The notes beneath the pieces are model-generated. The model searched no databases and had not been told where the DNA came from. It saw nothing but the letters and a program-made list of their open reading frames with translations. This document shows, in pieces, positions 53,356-61,395 of a stretch of 64,000 bases of DNA. The DNA is taken from positions 1 through 64,000 of the IMG/VR virus record IMGVR_UViG_3300042516_001464, one strand, 5' to 3'. A program made the translations under genes and the position numbers. This DNA is from a virus. Each line of letters begins with the position of its first letter. Positions within the stretch are counted from its first letter, which is position 1.

Positions 53356-54423
53356 ATGAACACACACACACTGAAGGGTTCTTTCTCTACCCCAAAGGGA
53401 ATCATAACGCGCCAGCAACTTGCTGAAATGCTTTCTGGCAAGCATAAAACCGACATCAAGACGGCACTCAAACTCATCTCAATCTGTGAGCGAGAGCTTG
53501 AGCTTGAAGAAGATGCGCCAAACAATCACTTCGCATTATTGGAAGAGGCTTGTGCTATCATTCAGTTTGATCGAGGTGAGATTGACGCAAGGGAGCTGAA
53601 GATGACTATTGTTAAACAAGAACTTGAGGTTGGAACTGAAGAGTCAATTCTCAATGCGGCATTGAATACACGATTGGATAACGGATATTCCAAGTTGTCT
53701 GAACGATATGATTTCGGTGAGTTTATGACGCAATTCCGTCCAAAGGAAGGGGTTATTCCTACTCCAGAGGACTACGCTGCGGCTATTGGAATGGGCGTTG
53801 ATATGTCATCCAAGGGAATGTGGCTTGCAGGTGATGGCATCCGTTACCTTTATGCTACTAGGCATGAGAATGTTCTTACGCAAATCGCGGCAAGCCTCAA
53901 GCTATCGTATAGCCATGTAAGTAATTGGCATCGAGCCGCATCGAGGATTCCTTCTCACCTGCGTAATGAGATTAGCCCAACTGTTGCTGTTGAGATTGCT
54001 ACGGCAAAGTTCTCCGACGATGAGCAAGAGAACAACCGCAAAGTGTTGCAACTTGTTGATCAAGCCAGGAAAGAGAAGTGGTCCTGCCAAGAAGCTCGCT
54101 CCCATGTGCGAGCAGAGAAAGGTGGAGTAATTGAGAAACCGGTAAAACTATCTTGGGTTCAAGAGTTTGGTGGAAACGAAGACCTTCTTGTTATCGCTTG
54201 CCAATGGTCGATTGGTGGTGGTGCTGGAGAATTGGATCAGTTTCATTTCATTGGTAAGTTGGTTAAAATTTTCCATCGTCTGTCTATAAATACACAGGGA
54301 GCAATCCGATTGATCATCAATGATAGGTTAAAGGAGCATGATGCTCTTGAACTTCGCGATTCTGCTGGATTGTTTGACGAAGACACGCTGCAAGAGTTGA
54401 GGAAATTGCGAAATGACAATTGA
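53356..54423 (+). CDS. Hypothetical DNA-binding-like protein
   Basis: 355 residues. Residues about 180-215 (A-S-L-K-L-S-Y-S-H-V-S-N-W-H-R-A) fit a helix-turn-helix. The first 90 residues are helical, the last 90 mixed alpha/beta. No enzymatic motif. Overlaps the next gene by 11 bases. It could be a regulator or replication factor. Confidence 0.55.
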   Translation: MNTHTLKGSFSTPKGIITRQQLAEMLSGKHKTDIKTALKLISICERELELEEDAPNNHFALLEEACAIIQFDRGEIDARELKMTIVKQELEVGTEESILNAALNTRLDNGYSKLSERYDFGEFMTQFRPKEGVIPTPEDYAAAIGMGVDMSSKGMWLAGDGIRYLYATRHENVLTQIAASLKLSYSHVSNWHRAASRIPSHLRNEISPTVAVEIATAKFSDDEQENNRKVLQLVDQARKEKWSCQEARSHVRAEKGGVIEKPVKLSWVQEFGGNEDLLVIACQWSIGGGAGELDQFHFIGKLVKIFHRLSINTQGAIRLIINDRLKEHDALELRDSAGLFDEDTLQELRKLRNDN

Positions 54424-54721
54424 AATTATTAAAGGCAGTGATAATCCTGTATCGGATTTTTTCTCATCGCCATCCAACACACCAGAGACGAATGCACTAA
54501 CATCGGTTGGATTGGAAAATGCCGACCGAGAATGTGTGCCAGCAGATTTTGCACGAAAACTAGAGCGAGAGCGCGACGAGGCGCGGGAGCAAATCAAAGA
54601 GCTGATTTATATTTCAGAACGGGCTATCGCTTTGGCTGAAATAGATTTTGAAAACGACAAGTTTGGAATCGTGTCTGAACTCTGGGATGGGGTGGAACGG
54701 ATAAAGGAGGGCGCGAAATGA
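54413..54721 (+). CDS. Hypothetical coiled-coil protein
   Basis: 102 residues: a Ser/Thr-rich N-terminus and a charged coiled coil (about 45-75). Coupled to the next gene by ATGA. Confidence 0.5.
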   Translation: MTIEIIKGSDNPVSDFFSSPSNTPETNALTSVGLENADRECVPADFARKLERERDEAREQIKELIYISERAIALAEIDFENDKFGIVSELWDGVERIKEGAK

Positions 54722-54960
54722 AAGAGTATAAACGATGCAGAGAGATAGGAGTGACTATAATCCAAGAACCAATGAATCATGTAAACAGGAATAATTTACA
54801 TGAGTGCTTAACGAAAGCTGGGATGAGTTCAGAATTATACTCCAAGTTGTATGGAGTCCAGACGCAATACATCGGAGGACCATACGCCTGGGATGTTGAA
54901 GCCGTTCTTGAGCGCATGATGTCCGGCAAACTAACTGGAACTCAACTCTTGATGGACTAA
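54718..54960 (+). CDS. Hypothetical small protein
   Basis: 80 residues, mixed alpha/beta, no recognised motif. Next gene begins one base inside its stop (TAATG). Confidence 0.5.
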   Translation: MKEYKRCREIGVTIIQEPMNHVNRNNLHECLTKAGMSSELYSKLYGVQTQYIGGPYAWDVEAVLERMMSGKLTGTQLLMD

Positions 54961-55574
54961 TGCACTACGCACTAAACGCACCAGTTCCGCAGCACATCTA
55001 CGGATATGTTGAGAAGAGAATCCTATTCGGTCTTGATGATGTTGAAGGATACGAACCTTGCGTAATTACTGGCGTGACATCTATCCCAGGGCGAGCATTG
55101 CACTTCTCTATTCTCTGCGAAAGCGGGGCGCAATGGGCAAGGATTCCGATACATTGCTTATTCCACAAGCTACCATGCGGTGATCAGAAGCCCGTGTATG
55201 AGGTTTTTGACCTTCAGATGTGGGACTGCATGGGTCTGGAGTTTAGCGTTGTTCAATACACATATTTTCGAGAGATGTCTTGCACCTTCCGAAATAGGGA
55301 AGGCGTGTGTGTTCCAGCTCAATATTGGTTCACGCTGGATCATACCGACAACGGATATAGTCTGTCTCCAACACAACACAAATGCTTTCACTTATTGAAA
55401 TGTTGTGATGGGTCCGGGCAGATCGCAGCCATGCCGAATAATAGAATCGTGTGGCATGATCCATCGTTTGTTAAGCTTGGTGATGTTCCTAAATATAAAG
55501 TGATGGCAGATGTGACATGGCACTGCGAGCAACAAGCTCTTGACAATCCGCACGATACAGCATTTACTGAATAA
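54960..55574 (+). CDS. Hypothetical cysteine- and aromatic-rich protein
   Basis: 204 residues with many Cys, His, Tyr and Trp and beta-rich character, coupled by TAATG to the previous gene. No domain recognised; six bases before the next small gene. Confidence 0.55.
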   Translation: MHYALNAPVPQHIYGYVEKRILFGLDDVEGYEPCVITGVTSIPGRALHFSILCESGAQWARIPIHCLFHKLPCGDQKPVYEVFDLQMWDCMGLEFSVVQYTYFREMSCTFRNREGVCVPAQYWFTLDHTDNGYSLSPTQHKCFHLLKCCDGSGQIAAMPNNRIVWHDPSFVKLGDVPKYKVMADVTWHCEQQALDNPHDTAFTE

Positions 55575-55579
55575 AAATT

Positions 55580-55729
55580 ATGGCTAAATCAGACTACTAC
55601 GATGACCCTGAGTCCTATTGGGAAGATAAACGATGGGCCGAAGAACAAGACGCGAGGGATAAATTAGCTCGATGGGAGAGCCAGAATCCTAATCATGTAT
55701 ATGGTCAACGAGAACCAGAGGAAAATTAA
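55580..55729 (+). CDS. Small acidic protein (49 aa)
   Basis: 49 residues rich in Asp, Glu and Trp; overlaps the small terminase start by one base (TAATG). May be involved in packaging or be a small regulator; no family recognised. Confidence 0.5.
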   Translation: MAKSDYYDDPESYWEDKRWAEEQDARDKLARWESQNPNHVYGQREPEEN

Positions 55730-56226
55730 TGGCACGGGCTAAAGGACAGGACTTGACTCCAAAGGAGCGTGAGTTTTGCAAGTTTCTTGCAACCGGCATT
55801 CCAGTCTATCGTGCATTCTTCCAAGCAGGATACAAGGCAACGAATAACAAGTATGCCAGCATGAAGGGGTCTGCTATTTCTGCTCGTCCTAATTGCGCTA
55901 AGTATATTGCTGAACTGAAGGAGGCTCAGTGGCTATCGAGTGTGATGAGCATCGCTGAGAAGCGTTCTCTCATGGCTGAGATCGCCCGGTCTAAACCATC
56001 AGACATCACCGAGGATTCGCCAGTTGCCTCTATATCGATAGATGGTGAGGGAAATAGGTCGATACAAGGACCGAAAGTTTCCGACAAGCTAAAGGCCATT
56101 GAGCTTGATGCTCGTATCTCCGGCGAACTAACCCAGGAGAATGATTCCAGAACTCAGATCGCGATCCAGTTGGTGAATGATCGTCTTGAGATTCCATCTC
56201 TTGAGGTTAAAGAGATAGAAGAGTAA
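55729..56226 (+). CDS. terS: Terminase small subunit
   Basis: 165 residues. N-terminal helix-turn-helix pattern: L-T-P-K-E-R-E-F-C, A-F-F-Q-A-G-Y, A-R-P-N, Y-I-A-E-L, the typical order of the Terminase_2-type DNA-recognition domain. The helical C-terminal half would oligomerise and contact the large subunit. Last gene of the rightward operon; a strong bidirectional terminator follows. It lies 25 kb from the large subunit and on the other strand. Confidence 0.8.
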   Translation: MARAKGQDLTPKEREFCKFLATGIPVYRAFFQAGYKATNNKYASMKGSAISARPNCAKYIAELKEAQWLSSVMSIAEKRSLMAEIARSKPSDITEDSPVASISIDGEGNRSIQGPKVSDKLKAIELDARISGELTQENDSRTQIAIQLVNDRLEIPSLEVKEIEE

Positions 56227-56233
56227 ACAAAAA

Positions 56234-56266
56234 ACCCGCTCCGATTAAAGAGCGGGTGTTTTGTTT
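56234..56266. terminator. Bidirectional rho-independent terminator
   Basis: ACCCGCTC (56234-56241) pairs with GAGCGGGT (56250-56257); T-tracts follow on both strands. It separates the rightward operon from the leftward accessory genes. Confidence 0.85.
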
Positions 56267-56291
56267 AGCTTGTATTTAGCTTGCGTTTAGC

Positions 56292-56486
56292 TTACTCGCA
56301 GATGTCTGCTCGCTTTGTGATGCGCGTGAATGCTGCGTCTCCTTTGCGTTTGAATGACAGAACTTTGCCGCACTTTGATACGATACAGCAGTTCTGCTTG
56401 ATGTTTTCCATCCCATAAATCTCTGCCATTGCGAGGGATTCAAATGTGATGTCCTGCGATGCCGTTGAGAGCTTGACGAATGTCAT
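56292..56486 (-). CDS. Hypothetical small protein
   Basis: 64 residues from the ATG at 56486, which has an AAGGAGG site eight bases upstream and overlaps the preceding stop (TAATG). Mixed beta/alpha with C-C-I-V. The SD decides the start over an upstream in-frame codon. Confidence 0.55.
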   Translation of the reverse strand: MTFVKLSTASQDITFESLAMAEIYGMENIKQNCCIVSKCGKVLSFKRKGDAAFTRITKRADICE

Positions 56487-56674
56487 TATCCGTTCCTCCT
56501 TGCGCGATTGAGTGCTGCGCGACATTGCATCATCAACAATGTGTCACCGTCACCATAGGCATCGAGGACTGCTTCCAGTGCCTCCATCATTTCTCGCCTT
56601 GAAGACTCGCCGGATAGTGGTGAATCTTTGAATCTGAATAGTGGTTTCTGTTTATGTAATGCGTGTGTTCTCAT
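56486..56674 (-). CDS. Hypothetical small protein (62 aa)
   Basis: 62 residues. It starts M-R-T-H-A-L, as does the protein at 58170-58382 (M-R-T-H-T-I), so both may share an N-terminal motif. Helical second half with an Asp/Glu stretch. Coupled on both sides. Confidence 0.5.
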   Translation of the reverse strand: MRTHALHKQKPLFRFKDSPLSGESSRREMMEALEAVLDAYGDGDTLLMMQCRAALNRARRNG

Positions 56675-56835
56675 TTTTTCTTTGGGTTGTATGTTGATTG
56701 GAATCTTGGTGTTTGCTGAGTGTTGGCTGATGCGTTCCAGAGTCTCATGTAGGCTTCTGGAGGCAGGCAATGGCTTCCGATGGTTGTTTTGCTTGGTATT
56801 GTTTTCATTGTGTGTTTTGTGTTTGTTTCTGTCAT
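56671..56835 (-). CDS. Hypothetical small protein (54 aa)
   Basis: 54 residues, Thr/Lys/Asn-rich, overlapping the next start by ATGA. No family recognised. Confidence 0.45.
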   Translation of the reverse strand: MTETNTKHTMKTIPSKTTIGSHCLPPEAYMRLWNASANTQQTPRFQSTYNPKKK

Positions 56836-56901
56836 AATCTGACAGCTTCCGGCATGATTGCCAGACTGCTGCACACTCCGTAGAATGTGCAGAGTGTCTG
56901 A

Positions 56902-57090
56902 CTATTCCCCTCGCGCCTCTGATATAGCTTTGTGACAGATTGCGATGATGTCTGCTCGGCAGTCATTCTTTTCGCAGGCTAATACCGCGATCTGCATTAG
57001 TGCTTCTAACATCATTGGCGCTGATGCCTTAACAGGGTCGAATTTGCGTTTGCGTTTCACTTTTGTCCATGAGTATGGTGTGTTTTTCAT
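56902..57090 (-). CDS. Hypothetical small protein (62 aa)
   Basis: 62 residues: basic N-terminus and a helical C-terminus with paired Cys. Starts within the preceding stop (ATGA). A stem at 56869-56892 follows its stop. Confidence 0.5.
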   Translation of the reverse strand: MKNTPYSWTKVKRKRKFDPVKASAPMMLEALMQIAVLACEKNDCRADIIAICHKAISEARGE

Positions 57091-57257
57091 TTTGAGAATG
57101 TTGCTTTTACTTGGTGAGGTGAAATGTATGGGTGTGCAGCAAGGAATTTAGCTTTCGCTTCCTTACAGGTCTTGCTCCATGTTGTTGAGCATTCGTAGAC
57201 CCAACCGGAATTTGGTAGGCCGCGCAAGAATCGGCGTGTGTAGATGTCTATTTTCAC
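57087..57257 (-). CDS. Hypothetical small protein, GTG start
   Basis: 56 residues from GTG at 57257, which overlaps the upstream stop (GTGA); a longer frame upstream would overlap the previous gene. Contains W-V-Y-E-C-S-T-T-W. No family recognised. Confidence 0.5.
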   Translation of the reverse strand: MKIDIYTRRFLRGLPNSGWVYECSTTWSKTCKEAKAKFLAAHPYISPHQVKATFSK

Positions 57258-57505
57258 TTGTAAACCTTTCCAAGGCGCTCCATTTCGCGCCACATCGCTT
57301 TGTATCGAGGAACATTTCGGCGTTGACCATCCCGGCGAATCCATTCCGCATCGTGGAGTGTTCCGTCCGGCCAATACCAAGCCGTGCATTTTCCGGTCCA
57401 ACATGGTGATGTGATGTCCCGCAGGACGAATTCACCGGCAGCGAATATGCCTCCGGATAGTATTTGTTTTCTTATCTTCATTTGGCGTTTGTAGCAGTCA
57501 ATCAT
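57254..57505 (-). CDS. Hypothetical small protein (83 aa)
   Basis: 83 residues, mixed alpha/beta with an aromatic-rich stretch, starting within the upstream stop by ATGA. No family recognised. Confidence 0.5.
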   Translation of the reverse strand: MIDCYKRQMKIRKQILSGGIFAAGEFVLRDITSPCWTGKCTAWYWPDGTLHDAEWIRRDGQRRNVPRYKAMWREMERLGKVYK

Positions 57506-57759
57506 ATTTCGCGTGTTTTGTATTCAAAATGCGCCCAAATGGCTTGATTGATGCGCTCCAGATCAGTAGCGCCGGACAAGTGTGATTCGACTGCAATGAA
57601 GAATGCGGTCAAATCCTCATCGATTGGCTGATCGTAAAGACCATTCGCATCATCGCCCTGGAAATAATTCAAGCCGACAATCATTTCATTTTCTGTAGTG
57701 ACAACGATGTGCCTGTCGTGATCGGCACACCAGTATAGTTCTTTGCTTTTTATTCTCAT
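57502..57759 (-). CDS. Hypothetical small protein (85 aa)
   Basis: 85 residues, acidic, helical second half. Begins a new unit: a terminator-like structure and the palindrome 57776-57787 lie directly upstream. Confidence 0.55.
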   Translation of the reverse strand: MRIKSKELYWCADHDRHIVVTTENEMIVGLNYFQGDDANGLYDQPIDEDLTAFFIAVESHLSGATDLERINQAIWAHFEYKTREI

Positions 57760-57775
57760 GGTGTTGTATGTGTTT

Positions 57776-57787
57776 ATTGTTAACGAT
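57776..57787 (-). promoter_or_regulatory. ATTGTT-type palindrome
   Basis: ATTGTTAACGAT, one mismatch from the perfect 12-base palindrome at 4490-4501, 16 bases upstream of the ATG at 57759. Confidence 0.4.
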
Positions 57788-57794
57788 TGCGGAA

Positions 57795-57841
57795 AGGCTT
57801 TAGCCTCTCCCTGCTGCCTCCCCCGATGTTGAGAGAGGCAG
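57795..57841 (-). terminator. Double hairpin, terminator-like
   Basis: CTGCCTC (57814-57820) with GAGGCAG (57835-57841) and AGGCT (57795-57799) with AGCCT (57802-57806). On the minus strand they are followed by TTTCC. They separate 57853-58173 from 57502-57759. Confidence 0.45.
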
Positions 57842-57852
57842 TATGGGAGCGT

Positions 57853-58173
57853 CTAAATCTTCCCTAATGCGCTTTCTAAATCGCGCCTTAGTGTGTTTCT
57901 GATTAGATCAGCCTGCTTCCGGGCATGTTCCATTATTTTGCCTGCCTCCTCGTTTGCATCTTTTATGGTGTATTTTGCCTGCTCCCGTGCGGTGTTGAGC
58001 ATTCCATCATGCAATCGGCGTGTTTCACTCCATGAGGATGTCGGAAGGATGTCGCACTTCATGTCATGCTCAATGAAGGGGATTTGATCTCGCAGCCATT
58101 CACCGCAATAGGAGTCGATTCCAAGTGTGTTGACGGCTTCTAGGAGGATTTGGATTTCTTGTGCTTTGGTCAT
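57853..58173 (-). CDS. Coiled-coil hypothetical protein
   Basis: 106 residues; the second half is a long charged helix with heptads. The ATG at 58173 overlaps the preceding stop (ATGA). Confidence 0.55.
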   Translation of the reverse strand: MTKAQEIQILLEAVNTLGIDSYCGEWLRDQIPFIEHDMKCDILPTSSWSETRRLHDGMLNTAREQAKYTIKDANEEAGKIMEHARKQADLIRNTLRRDLESALGKI

Positions 58174-58382
58174 GTGTTTGGGTTTTGTTGAGGGTTGGAT
58201 TTTTGCGTAGCATGATTCATGCCAGTGAATGTTTGCGTTTGCGTGTGTTCCCATCCGGCGAGGAGAGAGTGAATCAGACTAGCCTCTCGTTTTGAGATGC
58301 GTTGCCTCGATGTGTTGATGCATTGCTGGACAGCCTCCCGCGAATATAGTGGACGCTGAGTGTGGATCGTGTGTGTTCTCAT
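58170..58382 (-). CDS. Hypothetical small protein (70 aa)
   Basis: 70 residues with Thr/Gln-rich ends and a central helix; the N-terminus M-R-T-H-T resembles 56486-56674. Coupled downstream by ATGA. Confidence 0.5.
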   Translation of the reverse strand: MRTHTIHTQRPLYSREAVQQCINTSRQRISKREASLIHSLLAGWEHTQTQTFTGMNHATQKSNPQQNPNT

Positions 58383-58386
58383 GTTT

Positions 58387-58650
58387 TTAGTTTTGTTTAC
58401 TGTTAACCTCGAAAGAATATCCCAGCTTGTCGCAATAGTGTGTTGTGAGCGTGAATCGCGAAGGATCGTCCCATCCTTGTCGTGTCATGTGTTTTTCAAC
58501 CCATGCCCAGGCCGCTTTTTTGTGGACCTCCTCGCCCGATAGCTCGTATGGGTATGGGATTGACTTTGTTTTTCCTCCGAATGTTGCTTTGATTCGAGAG
58601 CCTGTCGTATCGGTGGCCGGAATGTATTTGGTGCGTATTAGGATTAGCAT
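58387..58650 (-). CDS. Hypothetical small protein (87 aa)
   Basis: 87 residues, alpha/beta, no recognised motif. Overlaps the upstream small membrane gene by seven bases. Confidence 0.5.
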   Translation of the reverse strand: MLILIRTKYIPATDTTGSRIKATFGGKTKSIPYPYELSGEEVHKKAAWAWVEKHMTRQGWDDPSRFTLTTHYCDKLGYSFEVNSKQN

Positions 58651-58754
58651 AAGATGAAAATGAGTGTTGATGTGATGAGTGATAGTGTGAGGAGCAGGTG
58701 AAAGAAACGGGCCTTTGCTAGTGTGTTTTGCTTGTGAGAGTTAAGTTTATTCAT
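58644..58754 (-). CDS. Small membrane protein (36 aa)
   Basis: 36 residues: a basic N-terminus and one transmembrane helix (about 17-35). A clear AAGGAG site lies eight bases before the ATG. Type of toxin-like or inhibitor membrane peptide cannot be told. Confidence 0.5.
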   Translation of the reverse strand: MNKLNSHKQNTLAKARFFHLLLTLSLITSTLIFILC

Positions 58755-58766
58755 GTGTTTTTCTCC

Positions 58767-59021
58767 TTATTTCATTCCACAGATTGTTTTAAGTTCGGCT
58801 TTTAATGCTTTCGCCTTTTCGCCTCGATAGGATGAAGCGTTGCATAGAAAGTATCGGACGATACTTTCGCCGGAATCATAGCCATAACTATCCTGGAGCG
58901 TGTTCAGTTCCATCATGGCAGCGAGGTAGGGTCTTGCCGCAAAGTTAACTTTGCTTCCCCAGTCTGAGCGGATATCGCGGGCAATTGCACTTAGTGTGCG
59001 TGTGTGTGTTTTGTCTGACAT
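58767..59021 (-). CDS. Conserved phage small protein (84 aa)
   Basis: 84 residues with A-R-D-I-R-S-D-W, P-Y-L-A-A-M and Y-F-L-C-N-A-S-S-Y-R-G, a pattern I recognise from many unrelated phage genomes without known function. All-helical. Begins a sub-unit of the leftward run. Confidence 0.6.
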   Translation of the reverse strand: MSDKTHTRTLSAIARDIRSDWGSKVNFAARPYLAAMMELNTLQDSYGYDSGESIVRYFLCNASSYRGEKAKALKAELKTICGMK

Positions 59022-59054
59022 AGTTTTTGGTGTTTGGTGTTTGGTGTTTGGTTT

Positions 59055-59243
59055 TTATTTGAAGCGGGCTTTTTGTTCATCCGTTCCATGTTTGGCAACG
59101 GTTTCCTTTACTTTTTCCAATGTATATAGTTTGCGAAAAACCCGGCTAGGGTAAAACCCGCCGAACATGTTCGGAGACCCTGGGAAGATTAATGTCACTG
59201 GGTATTTTCCATCACGCCTGGGTTGAGATATTTGAATTGTCAT
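59055..59243 (-). CDS. Hypothetical small protein (62 aa)
   Basis: 62 residues, beta-rich N-terminus and a basic helix. No family recognised; a double hairpin precedes it (59282-59317). Confidence 0.5.
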   Translation of the reverse strand: MTIQISQPRRDGKYPVTLIFPGSPNMFGGFYPSRVFRKLYTLEKVKETVAKHGTDEQKARFK

Positions 59244-59281
59244 ATATTTAGTGTGTTTAATGTGTTTAATTCTGGCAATCC

Positions 59282-59317
59282 CGCCAGACTACGCCCGCCC
59301 ATTAAAGAGCGGGCGCT
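59282..59317 (-). terminator. Hairpins between two leftward genes
   Basis: CGCCCGC with GCGGGCG forms a seven-base-pair stem downstream of the minus gene ending at 59325, and a CTGGCGGGATTGCCAG stem follows beside it. They probably end or attenuate transcription of 59325-59999. Confidence 0.5.
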
Positions 59318-59324
59318 TGTCTGA

Positions 59325-59999
59325 TTAGATTACAAAACCGGATGTGTCTTTTTTCGCTTTGCCTTTAGCCTTTAATGCGACAACAACGCCCCTAGGGTCC
59401 AAGAATCGCAAATCAGACTCGTCTCCATTAAAGCAGACTTTGCCTTTCCATGTTTTAGGGATGTCAGAAAATACCGCCGCAATGTTCCCTCCTCTTTCCA
59501 TGATCTCATCACAGGCAGCCTCGTTATCCTCTTTTCTGGAAAATGTGAGAGAGTAATTTTGGGGAAGCTTCCCATCTAAAAAATCAAGCATCCTTTGCTT
59601 GTTAGGTGTATAGTCATAAAATGGGACATCTGGAAAGGATTCCATTAATCCCATTTTGTGCCATGGAATATCGCTAGTCCCATTTAAACGCACGCAAGGC
59701 AACATCCCGGCTTTTTCCGCCTTCTTTACTAAAGCTTGAATATCCTTTTTGAGATCATTTAAAAATGCATTTTTATCCTTAAAAAATGCTAGCGTCTTGC
59801 GGAGACGAGCAGATTTGACATTATCAAACGCCCCCCGCCCTGCGGAGAAAAGACAAGCGGCGCGACATCCGGCGCTTGCGTGCGGACAAACATTCCGTCC
59901 GCTAATGTCTGCAGGAGTCAAATAAAGGATGCCGGTCATGTAGCCTTTAGCCTGGCCTTTTTTAGTTTTTGCGTTTGTATCAATAGATAGTAATTTCAT
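59325..59999 (-). CDS. GP88-family phage protein
   Basis: 224 residues from the ATG at 59999; an upstream in-frame ATG at 60029 would add ten residues, but family members usually begin M-K-L-L. P-A-D-I-S-G-R-N-V-C-P-H-A-S-A-G-C-R-A-A-C matches the phage gene-product-88 family signature, with clustered Cys suggesting a metal site. Function of the family is not known. Last gene before the noncoding block. Confidence 0.75.
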   Translation of the reverse strand: MKLLSIDTNAKTKKGQAKGYMTGILYLTPADISGRNVCPHASAGCRAACLFSAGRGAFDNVKSARLRKTLAFFKDKNAFLNDLKKDIQALVKKAEKAGMLPCVRLNGTSDIPWHKMGLMESFPDVPFYDYTPNKQRMLDFLDGKLPQNYSLTFSRKEDNEAACDEIMERGGNIAAVFSDIPKTWKGKVCFNGDESDLRFLDPRGVVVALKAKGKAKKDTSGFVI

Positions 60000-60029
60000 G
60001 GGATTTGATTTGAATTGATTTGATGCCAT

Positions 60030-60605
60030 TGCGGCATCTCATGACATAGCAAAGCCCGTGCCAGCTTTTCAGTGTATTTTCTCCAATGGTTTACGCGAAA
60101 AAATACGTAGCACATTCCATGCCAAGGCATTTTTTGCCGCTTTTCTAGGCAATTCTTGCCGGTAGCAGGCAACATTTGCCCAGGTCATTTGACTCGATTC
60201 TTGCAAGTGGAAAATATCCAGGGCTTTGCGCGGAATCGCAGCAGATAGTGTGCCAATATTGGAAAGAATAAGGGGAAAAGGATTAATCGCTGTATCGCTG
60301 TACAGCGATATTTGCTAGGATGCATTGGCAAGGCGTCCGTCATTCATTCCGGCGACATCATGCCGACATCGCATCCGGCGATATCATGCGGATCATTGGC
60401 AAGCTATCGCATCCGGTGGCCTGCCATCCGGCTTTCAATTTTGGGCAATGGTGACATAGCAGCCAATCAAACAAAACGATTCTTGCGCCCTCCTCACTCG
60501 ATTATTCTTGCAAGCTACTTGCAACAAAGGGGATGCGTCCACTATCTACTACCCATCTTATCGGAAGTTATAGAATTAAATCATTGCAATGCAACACGAT
60601 ACAAC
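60030..60605. other. Noncoding block with iteron-like repeats, candidate replication origin
   Basis: No convincing gene in about 575 bases. It holds CCGGCGAYATCATGC twice (60349-60363 and 60375-60389), CATTGGCAAG twice (60323-60332 and 60394-60403), GCATCCGG twice (60371, 60409), an ACTCGATT...CTTGCAAG pair (60192, 60496), and the palindrome group at 60286-60309. Such clusters are typical of origins and partition or packaging sites. A replication-initiator-like gene is at 50310-51137. Confidence 0.45.
60286..60309. promoter_or_regulatory. ATCGCTGT repeats with a perfect 16-base palindrome
   Basis: ATCGCTGT (60286-60293) is directly followed by ATCGCTGTACAGCGAT (60294-60309), a perfect palindrome. 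The arrangement of two direct and one inverted arm is typical of dimeric protein binding sites. Confidence 0.6.
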
Positions 60606-60772
60606 GCAAGCGGCACAGCGCAGCGGCGCAGCACAGCGGAGCGGAGCGGATGACATAAGAGCGGAGGGACGGCGCAGCGGCACAGCACAGCACAGCGGAG
60701 GGTGGCACAGCGTAGGGGTGGCACAGCGTAGAGCGGAGGGCGGCAGGGGTGACGGGGCGGGGGGGTACGCAG
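60606..60772 (+). repeat. GC-rich, T-poor repeat block
   Basis: Degenerate repeats built from CAGCGG, GCACAG and GGTGGCACAGCGTAG, the last twice in tandem. The plus strand has almost no T and is much richer in G and C than the window average. Frames through it give only low-complexity peptides. Confidence 0.75.
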
Positions 60773-60834
60773 CCGGTGCGTGGCACGGAAACTATGCCCC
60801 AAATAAAAATATAAAAATATAAAAATAAAAAACT

Positions 60835-60908
60835 TACCCTCGGCTGGGATCGAACCAGCAACCATCGAATTAGAAGTACGATACTCTATCCTATTGAGCT
60901 ACGAGGGT
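60835..60908 (-). tRNA. tRNA-Arg (anticodon UCU)
   Basis: 74 bases on the minus strand. Acceptor stem ACCCTCG with CGAGGGT (seven pairs), D-arm with AGCTCAATAGGAT, anticodon loop CTTCTAA (anticodon TCT) with a stem containing one T-T mismatch, and T-arm with GGTTCGATCC. A discriminator A follows; CCA is not encoded. It decodes AGA codons, which are common in these AT-rich genes. Confidence 0.9.
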
Positions 60909-61083
60909 GTAATGTTCTGTATGTGGGGCGTTACGCTGGTTAATGTTGCGTATATGGTGTGTTAAGTGTTGTTTTGTTGTTTAATGCGTCAAATTTGAGT
61001 CGTTATGCTATGACGGATGATTTATATGTCATAGAGATAAAAACGCGATATAGGGCATCCTCGCGCAATTGTGGGTATATATT

Positions 61084-61395
61084 TTAAGCGTTGTTGCTAC
61101 TGGTATCTGAATCGGTGGATTCTTCTTTGCGGACTATATAGGACATATCGATTCCTTGGGTTTGCATGAATTGAAGGATTATTTCTTGGTCCCTTTCGAG
61201 TTCTTCTACCTTTTCGATGAGTTCCTCTGTGTCTTCTATGAGTTCTGCTCTTTCTTCTTTGAGTTGTTCTATGATTGATCCGAGGAATCTTACGCCTTCT
61301 GTCATGGCCTGGGCTATCTTTACTGGATCACCCTTGCCTTTAGATAGGGAGGCGATTGCTTCGTCTATGGCTACGAGTTGTGGGAATGGGGTCAT
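61084..61395 (-). CDS. Coiled-coil hypothetical protein
   Basis: 103 residues: residues 45-85 form a strongly charged heptad coil, then an acidic Ser/Asp tail. The first codons (M-T-P-F) are repeated 276 bases upstream, at the start of 61411-61671. No family recognised. Confidence 0.6.
   Translation of the reverse strand: MTPFPQLVAIDEAIASLSKGKGDPVKIAQAMTEGVRFLGSIIEQLKEERAELIEDTEELIEKVEELERDQEIILQFMQTQGIDMSYIVRKEESTDSDTSSNNA

Noticed and set aside
60568-60865. Minus and plus frames over the GC-rich repeat
   Set aside because: Low-complexity peptides from repeat DNA, partly overlapping the tRNA gene.
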